Assembly: GCF_900109945.1 (NCBI RefSeq) | Contig: NZ_FOBX01000002.1 | Location: 372,001-436,000 of the forward strand | Length of the DNA stretch: 64,000 nucleotides | Source: Bradyrhizobium sp. OK095 | GTDB lineage: Bacteria > Pseudomonadota > Alphaproteobacteria > Rhizobiales > Xanthobacteraceae | Direction of reading: 5' to 3' | Shown here: in pieces, positions 57,195-64,000 of the stretch | Layout: the number at the start of each line of letters is the position of its first letter | Numbering within the stretch: position 1 is the stretch's first letter | Program-made: the position numbers and the translations under genes | Notes under the pieces: model-generated | What the model saw: the letters and a program-made list of their open reading frames with translations, nothing else | Databases searched by the model: none | Told to the model about the DNA's origin: nothing

Positions 57195-58829
57195 ATGAAG
57201 CTCGGCACCGCCATTGCGGAAATCATGCGGCGCGAGGGGATCGAGATCCTCTGCGGCTATCCCGTCAACCATTTGATCGAGCATGCGGCGAAGGCCGAGA
57301 TCCGGCCTGTGATGGTGCGGCAGGAGCGCGTCGGCGTGCACATGGCGGATGCGATCTCGCGGGTGACGTCGGGGCGCACGATCGGCGCGTTCTGCATGCA
57401 GCACGGGCCCGGCGCGGAGAACGCGATGGGCGGCGTCGCGCAGTGCTTTGGCGAATCCGTGCCTGTGCTGGTGCTGCCGATGGGCTATCAGCGCCGGCTC
57501 GCGCATATCGAGCCGAACTTCAATTCCAGCGAGGCGATGAAGGCGTTCTCGAAATCCTCCGAGCCGATCATCCTCGCCGCTGAAGTCACCAACATTTTTC
57601 GCCGCGCCTTCACCAAGTTGAAGAACGGCCGCGGCGGGCCCGTGATCGTCGAGATCCCCGCGGACATGTGGAACGAGGAGGTGCCGGAGCCGCTGAACTA
57701 CACACCGGTGCTGCGCACGCGCTACGGCGCCGACCCCGTACATGTGAAGGAGGCGGCCAGCCTGCTCGTCAACGCAAAACGGCCGGTGATCTACGCCGGC
57801 CAGGGCGTGCATTACGCGCAGGCATGGCCGCAGCTGAAGCAGCTCGTGGAGCGGCTCGGGATTCCCGTCACCACCAGCCTCGGCGGCAAATCGTCGTTTC
57901 CGGAAACGCATCCGCTCTCGCTCGGCTCCGGCGGTCTTGCGGTGCCGCGCGCGGTCCCGAAATTCCTTGCTGAGGCCGATGTCATCTTCGGCATCGGCTG
58001 CTCCTTCACCGAGACCAGCTTCGGCATCGCGATGCCGAAAGGAAAAACCATCATCCATTCGACGCTCGACCCGAACCATCTCAACAAGGACGTGGAGGCC
58101 AGGATCGGTCTCGTCGGCGATGCCGGTCTCGTGCTCGATGCGCTGCTGGAGGAGATCGGCAAGACGGTCACTGGGGATCGCGACGCGTCGGCGGTCGCAG
58201 CCGAGATCGCGGCCTCGCACAAGGAATGGCTGGCGAAATGGATGCCGAAGCTGACCAGCAACGACGCGCCGCTCAGCCCCTATCGCGTGCTGTGGGACCT
58301 GCAACACACCGTCGACATCAGGAATACCATCATCACCCATGATGCCGGCAGCCCGCGCGACCAGCTCTCGCCGTTCTGGAAAGCTGTGGAGCCGCTCTCT
58401 TATCTCGGCTGGGGCAAGACGACGCAGCTCGGCTACGGCCTCGGGCTCGCGATGGGCGCAAAACTCGCAAAGCCCGACAAGCTCTGCATCAATGTCTGGG
58501 GCGATGCGGCGATTGGCTTCACAGGCATGGATTTCGAGACCGCGGTGCGCGAGCGCATCCCGATCATGTCGATCCTCCTCAACAATTTCTCGATGGCGAT
58601 CGAATTGAAGGTGATGCCGATCTCGACCGAGAAATATCGCTCGACCGACATTTCCGGCGACTACGCCGCGATGGCGCGCGCCTTCGGCGGCTATGGTGAG
58701 CGCGTGACCAAGCCGGAGGACATCATCCCTGCGATCAAGCGCGGCATCCAGAAGACGAAGGAAGGTGTGCCGGTGCTGCTGGAGTTCATCACCAGCAAGG
58801 AGACCGAAGTGTCGCGGCCGGGAACCTGA
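57195..58829 (+). CDS. Thiamine-diphosphate enzyme, acetolactate-synthase-like, substrate unknown
   Basis: A 544-residue TPP enzyme with all three domains: catalytic Glu44 in VRQERVGVHMADA, the central domain (KRPVIYAGQG), and the cofactor motif GD at 436-437 (WGDAAIGFTGMDFET) closed by NN at 463-464. It lacks an adjacent small subunit, so an acetolactate synthase in the biosynthetic sense is unlikely; similar proteins decarboxylate or ligate 2-oxo acids. AGGGAGAG precedes the ATG at 57195. It is only distantly related to Oxc in this window (no Frc next to it). It may form a unit with the following kinase gene, 108 bases away. Confidence 0.85.
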   Translation: MKLGTAIAEIMRREGIEILCGYPVNHLIEHAAKAEIRPVMVRQERVGVHMADAISRVTSGRTIGAFCMQHGPGAENAMGGVAQCFGESVPVLVLPMGYQRRLAHIEPNFNSSEAMKAFSKSSEPIILAAEVTNIFRRAFTKLKNGRGGPVIVEIPADMWNEEVPEPLNYTPVLRTRYGADPVHVKEAASLLVNAKRPVIYAGQGVHYAQAWPQLKQLVERLGIPVTTSLGGKSSFPETHPLSLGSGGLAVPRAVPKFLAEADVIFGIGCSFTETSFGIAMPKGKTIIHSTLDPNHLNKDVEARIGLVGDAGLVLDALLEEIGKTVTGDRDASAVAAEIAASHKEWLAKWMPKLTSNDAPLSPYRVLWDLQHTVDIRNTIITHDAGSPRDQLSPFWKAVEPLSYLGWGKTTQLGYGLGLAMGAKLAKPDKLCINVWGDAAIGFTGMDFETAVRERIPIMSILLNNFSMAIELKVMPISTEKYRSTDISGDYAAMARAFGGYGERVTKPEDIIPAIKRGIQKTKEGVPVLLEFITSKETEVSRPGT

Positions 58830-58937
58830 GCCGGTTTTCGGCGGCAAATCCACCGCCGCGGACGCTGGCTCCAGCCGCCGGAGATGTGATAATCCGGATG
58901 AGTGCCGCGCGTGTCGCGGCATCCAGCCGGATTGCGA

Positions 58938-61457
58938 ATGACCACCTCTTCCAACGATGTCGCCGGGATCGACGAGCTCAAACGGCAATTGCAGTCGGCT
59001 GCGGCCGAGAACGCGCAGCTGCAAGCCGAGCTCGCGATGGCGCGCGACCGGCAGAATGCCAGCACGGAGATCCTGCGCACCATCGCGAACTCCTCGGGCG
59101 ATGCGGATGGCTCGCTGCAACAGATCGCCAAAGCGACCATGCATCTGTTCGGCGCGCCGAGCGCGACCATTCACATTGCCGAAGGCGACGGCTGGTCCAA
59201 GGTCATCCGGGTCGGCGAAAGTGCACAGCGTGTCGGCGCCGGCGTGCCACTCGCCCAACTCAGGATCGGCGGCCGCAACATGCCGGGCACGATCGTCGCC
59301 GAGAACCGCCAGGTTCACGTCCCCGATGTCGACAATGTCGATCCTGACATCGCCGACTGGCCCGGCCTTCCTCACGTTCGCGCCGCCGGCACGCGCTCGA
59401 TGTCCGGCTCGCCGCTGCGGCTCGAAGGCAAGGCGATCGGCGCGTTGATCGTCTACCGGGACCGTCTCGCGCCCTTCACTGATGACGAGATGGCGCTGCA
59501 ACAGAGTTTTGCCGACCAGGCCGCGATCGCGATCGCGAACGCGCGCCTGTTCAACGAGACGCGCCAATCACTAGAACGGCAGACCGCGACCGCCGACATT
59601 CTGAAGGTGCTGGCGAGTTCGCCCTCTGACGTACGGCAGGTGTTCGACGCCATCGCTGCCAACGCCAACCGGCTGATTGGCGGCTTCTCCACCGCGGTGT
59701 TGCGTTATATCGACGGCGCCGCGCACCTTGCGGCGTTCACGCCTGGCGATCCCGCTGGCGACCGCGCACTCCAGGATTCATTCCCGGTGCCGTTCGCGCA
59801 ATTTCCGGCCCATCGGCTCGTGGCCGATGGCACGGCAGTGCAACTGCCCGACACAGAGCTCGAACCAGCCGCACGCGACATCGCGCGCGCTCGCGGCTTT
59901 CGCAGCATGCTGTTCACGCCCCTGATGAGCGAGGGCGAGGCGATCGGCGTCATCATTGCGACGCGGCGCGCGACCGGAACTTTCGGCGAGCATCATGTGC
60001 GGCTGCTACAAACCTTCGCCGACCAGGCCGTGATCGCGATCAAGAATGTCAGCCTGTTCAATACGACCAGGGAAGCGCTGGAACGGCAGACCGCGACCGC
60101 TGACATTCTCAAGGTGATCGCGGCCTCACCAGCGGACGTCACGCCGGTATTCCAGGCGATCTCCGACAGCGCCAAGGCGCTGGTCGGCGGACATTCCTCC
60201 ACCGTCACCCGCGTCATCAACGGCATGCTGCATCTTGCTGCTTTCACCACCGACGTCGAGGCGGGCAACGAAGAGCTGCTCAGCTCGTTCCCCGTGCCAC
60301 TATCGTCGTCAGGCATTCACAGCCGGGTTGCGACGAGCGGCGCGTTCGCATTCCGCAGCGACATGCAGAACGAGCCCGACCTCACCGAGGCCATGCGGGA
60401 ACTGGCGCGAACGCGCGGCTATCGCAGCATCCTCGTGATCCCGATGCTGCGCGACGGCGTTGCGATCGGCACCATCGGCGTGACACGGCCCGAGGCGGGC
60501 CCCTTCCCGGAGAAGGCGACCAGCCTGCTCAAGACCTTTGCCGACCAGGCCGTGATTGCGATCGAGAACACGCGGCTATTCAACGAGGTGCAGGACCGCA
60601 CGCGCGAGCTTGCCAAATCGCTCGACGATCTGCGCGCAGCGCAAGACCGGCTGGTGCAGACCGAGAAGCTGGCTTCGCTCGGCCAGCTCACCGCCGGCAT
60701 CGCGCACGAGATCAAGAACCCGCTCAATTTCGTCAACAATTTCGCCGCGCTCTCCGCCGAGCTGACGGACGAGCTGAACGAGGTGCTGGCGCCCGTTCCG
60801 CTCGCGAACGATGTCCGCAGCGAAGTCGACGAACTGACGGGACTGCTGAAAGACAATCTGCAAAAGGTCGTGCAGCACGGCAAGCGCGCCGACTCCATCG
60901 TCAAGAACATGCTGCTGCATTCGCGCGAAGGCGGCGGCGAGCATCGGGAGAGCGACGTCAACGCGCTGGTCGAGGAAAGCCTCAGCCTCGCCTATCACGG
61001 CGCGCGCGCCGAGAAGCCACAATTCGACGTGATACTCAAGCGCGAGCTCGATCCTTCGGCAGGCTCTGCCGAAGTGTTTCCGCAGGAGATCACCCGGGTG
61101 CTGCTGAACCTGATCTCGAACGGGTTTCATGCGGTGGCGAAACGCAAGGCGGACAACGGCGCTGGCAGTTACGAGCCGGTGGTGACAGCCACGACCCGCG
61201 ACCGCGGCGACAGTGTCGAGATCCGCATCCGCGACAACGGCACCGGCATTCCGGACGCGGTGAAGGCGAAGATGTTCAATCCGTTCTTCACCACCAAGCC
61301 GGCCGGCGAAGGCACCGGCCTCGGATTGTCGATGAGCCACGACATCGTCGTGAAGCAGCATGGCGGCGCGATCGACGTCGCGACGGAGCCCGGTGCGTTC
61401 ACGGAGTTCACGATTCTACTGCCGCGCAAGAGCAATTTTTCAGACAACAGAGAATAG
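58938..61457 (+). CDS. Soluble histidine kinase with three GAF domains
   Basis: An 839-residue kinase without membrane segments. A short coiled coil (10-45) leads to three GAF domains at about 46-208, 212-377 and 381-550. The second and third are internal duplicates offset by exactly 169 residues (LERQTATAD at 212 and 381, HLAAF at 263 and 432). Then come a coiled coil and the HisKA box GIAHEIKNPLNFVNNFA with His590, and an ATPase domain with NLISNGFHAV, DNGTGI and GTGLGLSMS. GAF domains bind cyclic nucleotides, haem, NO or other small ligands; the ligand is unknown. The ribosome-binding site is weak. No response regulator is adjacent. Confidence 0.87.
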   Translation: MTTSSNDVAGIDELKRQLQSAAAENAQLQAELAMARDRQNASTEILRTIANSSGDADGSLQQIAKATMHLFGAPSATIHIAEGDGWSKVIRVGESAQRVGAGVPLAQLRIGGRNMPGTIVAENRQVHVPDVDNVDPDIADWPGLPHVRAAGTRSMSGSPLRLEGKAIGALIVYRDRLAPFTDDEMALQQSFADQAAIAIANARLFNETRQSLERQTATADILKVLASSPSDVRQVFDAIAANANRLIGGFSTAVLRYIDGAAHLAAFTPGDPAGDRALQDSFPVPFAQFPAHRLVADGTAVQLPDTELEPAARDIARARGFRSMLFTPLMSEGEAIGVIIATRRATGTFGEHHVRLLQTFADQAVIAIKNVSLFNTTREALERQTATADILKVIAASPADVTPVFQAISDSAKALVGGHSSTVTRVINGMLHLAAFTTDVEAGNEELLSSFPVPLSSSGIHSRVATSGAFAFRSDMQNEPDLTEAMRELARTRGYRSILVIPMLRDGVAIGTIGVTRPEAGPFPEKATSLLKTFADQAVIAIENTRLFNEVQDRTRELAKSLDDLRAAQDRLVQTEKLASLGQLTAGIAHEIKNPLNFVNNFAALSAELTDELNEVLAPVPLANDVRSEVDELTGLLKDNLQKVVQHGKRADSIVKNMLLHSREGGGEHRESDVNALVEESLSLAYHGARAEKPQFDVILKRELDPSAGSAEVFPQEITRVLLNLISNGFHAVAKRKADNGAGSYEPVVTATTRDRGDSVEIRIRDNGTGIPDAVKAKMFNPFFTTKPAGEGTGLGLSMSHDIVVKQHGGAIDVATEPGAFTEFTILLPRKSNFSDNRE

Positions 61458-61475
61458 CGCCGCTCGGGGGCTTTC

Positions 61476-63170
61476 ATGAATCTGGCGTGGTTCGTTCGGC
61501 GACAACTCCTCTCGCTCTCCGGCGTCGGCCTCATGCTGGGCGCGCTGTTCTTTGCGGCCGCCCTGACACCGACATTGATCCCGCGCAGCTACCTCACCCA
61601 GGGCGCCCTCGCCGGCGCCTGCTTTGCGATCGGCTATCTCGCCGGCATCCTGTGGCGCTGGCTGTGGCATTATCTCGAACTGCCCGAGCCCTCGGCGCGC
61701 GCAAGGTCGGGCGCCAATGCGCTGGCCGTGACCGGCTGCCTGCTGGTGGCGATCATCTTTCTGCGGCAGGCCGCCGAATGGCAGAACTCGATCCGCACTG
61801 TGATGAAGATGGCGCCGGTCGACACCGCGCATCCGCTCAAGGTCTGCGTCATCGCCCTGATCACATTCGCAGTGCTGCTGATGCTGGGGCGGCTGTTTGT
61901 GCTGATCGCCCGCTTCCTTGCCGCACGCAAACGGCGCTTCATTCCGCAGAGGATCGCAAACGTCATCGGCGTTCTGGTTGCAGCCCTGCTGTTCTGGGCG
62001 ATCGCCAGCAATGTCCTGGTCAGCACGGCGTTCAACGCGCTCGATTCGTCCTTCCGCGAGCTCGATGCCGTCTTCGAGCCCGAGCGGCCGCAGCCGACGG
62101 CGCCGGGGAAAACGGGAAGCCCGGCATCGTTGGTGAAATGGAATGAGCTCGGACGCACGGGACGCCGATTCATTGTATCGGGTCCGGCCGCGGCCGAGAT
62201 CAGCGCCGTGACGGGACAGGCCGCGCAGGAGCCTGTGCGTGTCTATGTCGGCCTCGGCGGCGCCGGCACGGCGCAAGCGCGCGCCAGGCTGGCGCTGGAC
62301 GAGCTCAAGCGTCAGCACGGTTTTGAGCGCAAAGTCCTGATCGTCATCACGCCGACCGGCACCGGCTGGATCGATCCGTCCGCGATGGATAGCGTCGAAT
62401 ATCTCCACCATGGCGACATCGCGAGCGTCGCGATGCAATACTCCTACCTCAACAGCCCGCTGTCGCTGCTGTTTCAGCCGGAATACGGCGCCGAGGCATC
62501 GCGTGCGCTGTTTGCGGAAATCTACGGCTATTGGACGACGCTGCCGAAGGACAAGCGGCCAAAACTGTATCTGCACGGGCTCAGCCTCGGCGCCATGAAC
62601 TCGGAAAAGTCCGCGGAGCTGTTCGAGACGATCGGCGATCCCATTGCCGGCGCGGTGTGGAGCGGACCGCCGTTCGAGAGCCGCATCTGGCGTTCGGTCA
62701 CCGCGAGCCGCAATCCGGGTTCGCCGGCCTGGCTGCCGGAATTCCGCAACAGTCGCTTCGTGCGGTTCATGAACCAGAACGGAGCCACCGTGTCGGCAGA
62801 TGTGCCCTGGGGCCCGATGCGAATCGTCTATCTGCAATATGCCAGCGACGCGATCACGTTCTTCAATTACCGGGATGCCTACCGGCGGCCGGCGTGGATG
62901 GCGGCGCCGCGCGGTCCGGATGTCTCACCGGAGCTTGGATGGTATCCGATCGTCACCATGCTTCAGCTCGCCCTCGACATGGGGATGGCGAATGGTACGC
63001 CGATGGGCTTCGGTCATGTCTACGCGCCCGAGCATTACGTCGATGCCTGGGTTGCCGTGACCGATGTCCGGGATTGGTCGACCGACGCGTTGGCGATGCT
63101 TAAGGAGCAGCTTGCGGCGAAAGCGCGGAAAACCGGCAGCGCCGACGACGATCCCGATCGCGGCGGGTGA
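61476..63170 (+). CDS. Membrane alpha/beta-hydrolase (Abhydrolase_9 family)
   Basis: A 564-residue protein. The N-terminal third has four to five membrane segments (about 13-32, 42-62, 83-98, 122-145, 163-182). The C-terminal half is a hydrolase domain with the nucleophile elbow LHGLSLGAMNSE (Ser370), IVITPTGTGWIDP and a late GHVYAPEHYVDAW. It matches what I know of the PF15420-PF10081 pair, whose substrate is unknown, probably a lipid or cell-wall ester. It starts 18 bases after the GAF kinase, so the two may be one transcript. Length is as expected. Confidence 0.82.
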   Translation: MNLAWFVRRQLLSLSGVGLMLGALFFAAALTPTLIPRSYLTQGALAGACFAIGYLAGILWRWLWHYLELPEPSARARSGANALAVTGCLLVAIIFLRQAAEWQNSIRTVMKMAPVDTAHPLKVCVIALITFAVLLMLGRLFVLIARFLAARKRRFIPQRIANVIGVLVAALLFWAIASNVLVSTAFNALDSSFRELDAVFEPERPQPTAPGKTGSPASLVKWNELGRTGRRFIVSGPAAAEISAVTGQAAQEPVRVYVGLGGAGTAQARARLALDELKRQHGFERKVLIVITPTGTGWIDPSAMDSVEYLHHGDIASVAMQYSYLNSPLSLLFQPEYGAEASRALFAEIYGYWTTLPKDKRPKLYLHGLSLGAMNSEKSAELFETIGDPIAGAVWSGPPFESRIWRSVTASRNPGSPAWLPEFRNSRFVRFMNQNGATVSADVPWGPMRIVYLQYASDAITFFNYRDAYRRPAWMAAPRGPDVSPELGWYPIVTMLQLALDMGMANGTPMGFGHVYAPEHYVDAWVAVTDVRDWSTDALAMLKEQLAAKARKTGSADDDPDRGG

Positions 63171-63176
63171 AGCGCC

Positions 63177-64000
63177 CTACTCCGCCATCTCCACCTGCTG
63201 CGTGACGGTGGGACCGGCCAGCGGCCGCTCCTCCATCATGATCAGGCAGAGCGAGGCGGTGGTCATCAGCGCCGTAGCCGCGCCGAAGACGTAGCGGAAC
63301 GCGTGCCGCATGTCGTCGGCGGGGATCGCGTTGATCGCACCATGGTGCTCGCCGGCAAGCGGAACGTCGGCGCCGAGCGCAATCAGCAGGATGGCGGCGA
63401 AGGCCGCGACCGTGAACGAGGACATCAGCGAGCGGAAGAAGTTCATCGCGCCGGTGATGGTGCCGACCAGCGGACGGGCGACCGAATTTTGCAGCGAGAC
63501 CACGCAAACCGGAAAGGTCGTGCCGAGACCGAGTGCGAACGCGGCCATCAGCGACAGCAGGGCCCATAGCGGCAAGGTCGTCAGCGTGAGGCCGAGCGCA
63601 CACAGCGCAGCCCAGGACGTGCCGATGATCGCGACACGCTTGTAATGTTTGGCACGCGCCATGGTACGGCCGGCGATGGCCGCACCCACGGTCGAGACCG
63701 CCGCGAGCGGAATCAGCGCAAGCCCCGCCTCGCTGGCGCTGAGGTGGTAGACCGCCTCGTAATAGAGCGGCAGCTGGACGGTGAGGCCCGTGATCGCACC
63801 AAGCCCGCAACCGCCGGCCAACAGCGCGAAAGGCGCGACCGATCCGCTGAGCAGCGGCAGCGGCAGGAACGGCTCGTCCGAGCGGCGCGCGTGCCACACG
63901 AAGGTGACTGCGAGCGCGACCGCGCCGCCGACCATCGCAAGAACGGTCGGCGAGAGCCATGGAAAGCGCGTGCCGCCCCAGGTCAGCACCAGCATGAAGA
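63177..64000 (-). CDS. MFS transporter (DHA2/EmrB-like), C-terminal part
   Basis: The frame is open to the window edge, so the N-terminal part, including the first membrane segments, is missing. About 274 residues with seven to eight hydrophobic segments are visible, with the MFS-type loop AAIAGRTMARAKHYKRV. The order matches the second half of 14-segment drug:proton antiporters (EmrB/QacA type). Substrate is unknown. It is convergent with the hydrolase gene, with only 6 bases between their stop codons and no terminator between them. Confidence 0.82.
   Translation of the reverse strand, partial: FMLVLTWGGTRFPWLSPTVLAMVGGAVALAVTFVWHARRSDEPFLPLPLLSGSVAPFALLAGGCGLGAITGLTVQLPLYYEAVYHLSASEAGLALIPLAAVSTVGAAIAGRTMARAKHYKRVAIIGTSWAALCALGLTLTTLPLWALLSLMAAFALGLGTTFPVCVVSLQNSVARPLVGTITGAMNFFRSLMSSFTVAAFAAILLIALGADVPLAGEHHGAINAIPADDMRHAFRYVFGAATALMTTASLCLIMMEERPLAGPTVTQQVEMAE

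Noticed and set aside
57195..58829. Second oxc gene
   Set aside because: It is a TPP enzyme of similar size, but the sequence around the active site and cofactor motif differs from the Oxc at the window start and no frc is adjacent.
56958..59567. 869-codon minus-strand open frame
   Set aside because: Antisense to the TPP enzyme and the start of the GAF kinase; its composition (Arg, His, Asp, Gly rich) is that of a shadow frame.

Overview
This is a GC-rich chromosomal window from an alphaproteobacterium of the order Rhizobiales, most likely Bradyrhizobium. The grounds are the separate cycH-J-K-L cytochrome c maturation genes followed by degP and glnE, a FeuP/FeuQ-type sensor pair, PdhS/PleC-type kinases, an OFA-type oxalate/formate transport locus, and several families of long intergenic palindromes that I recall as typical of Bradyrhizobium. 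No rRNA, tRNA, CRISPR array, insertion sequence or prophage was seen. Identification is by protein motifs and gene order only; no database was searched.

Layout. (1) 1-2.6 kb: 3' part of oxc and complete frc, ending at a strong terminator. (2) 2.6-9.3 kb: an accessory stretch with two direct copies of a dispersed repeat, small unknown genes, a cold-shock protein, a 5'-truncated hydrolase, a phytanoyl-CoA-type dioxygenase, an SRPBCC protein, a YegD-like Hsp70 and a 45-residue microprotein. (3) 9.4-14.9 kb: two tandem OxlT-like antiporters, a CBS-pair protein, a PanE-type reductase and an FAA hydrolase. Four promoters here share one inverted-repeat operator inside the -35/-10 spacer. (4) 15-25 kb: a coiled-coil membrane protein with an internal duplication, small secreted proteins, a flavin oxidoreductase, a quinone reductase, a CDF metal exporter and a membrane PAS histidine kinase. 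(5) 25-32 kb: a LysR regulator divergent from fdsGBA-fdhD-fdsD, a soluble NAD-linked formate dehydrogenase. (6) 32-45 kb, all minus strand: cycHJKL, a chemoreceptor, degP, a response regulator, a histidine kinase and glnE. (7) 45-49 kb: two unknown proteins and feuP-feuQ. (8) 49-56 kb: Ku, small proteins, an orphan Flp pilin, and a coupled operon of thymidine/AMP phosphorylase, PRPP synthetase and a beta-CASP metallo-RNase. (9) 56-64 kb: an NTF2-like protein, a TPP enzyme of unknown substrate, a GAF histidine kinase, a membrane alpha/beta-hydrolase and the end of an MFS transporter.

How the genes work together. Regions 1, 3 and 5 form an oxalate-to-CO2 route: uptake by oxalate/formate exchange (OxlT), CoA transfer (Frc), decarboxylation of oxalyl-CoA (Oxc), and oxidation of the released formate to NADH by Fds. 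The PanE-type gene inside the transport block may be an oxalyl-CoA reductase giving glyoxylate for assimilation, rather than a pantothenate gene. The minus-strand block joins cytochrome c biogenesis, envelope protease, a two-component system and nitrogen control (glnE) in closely packed units.
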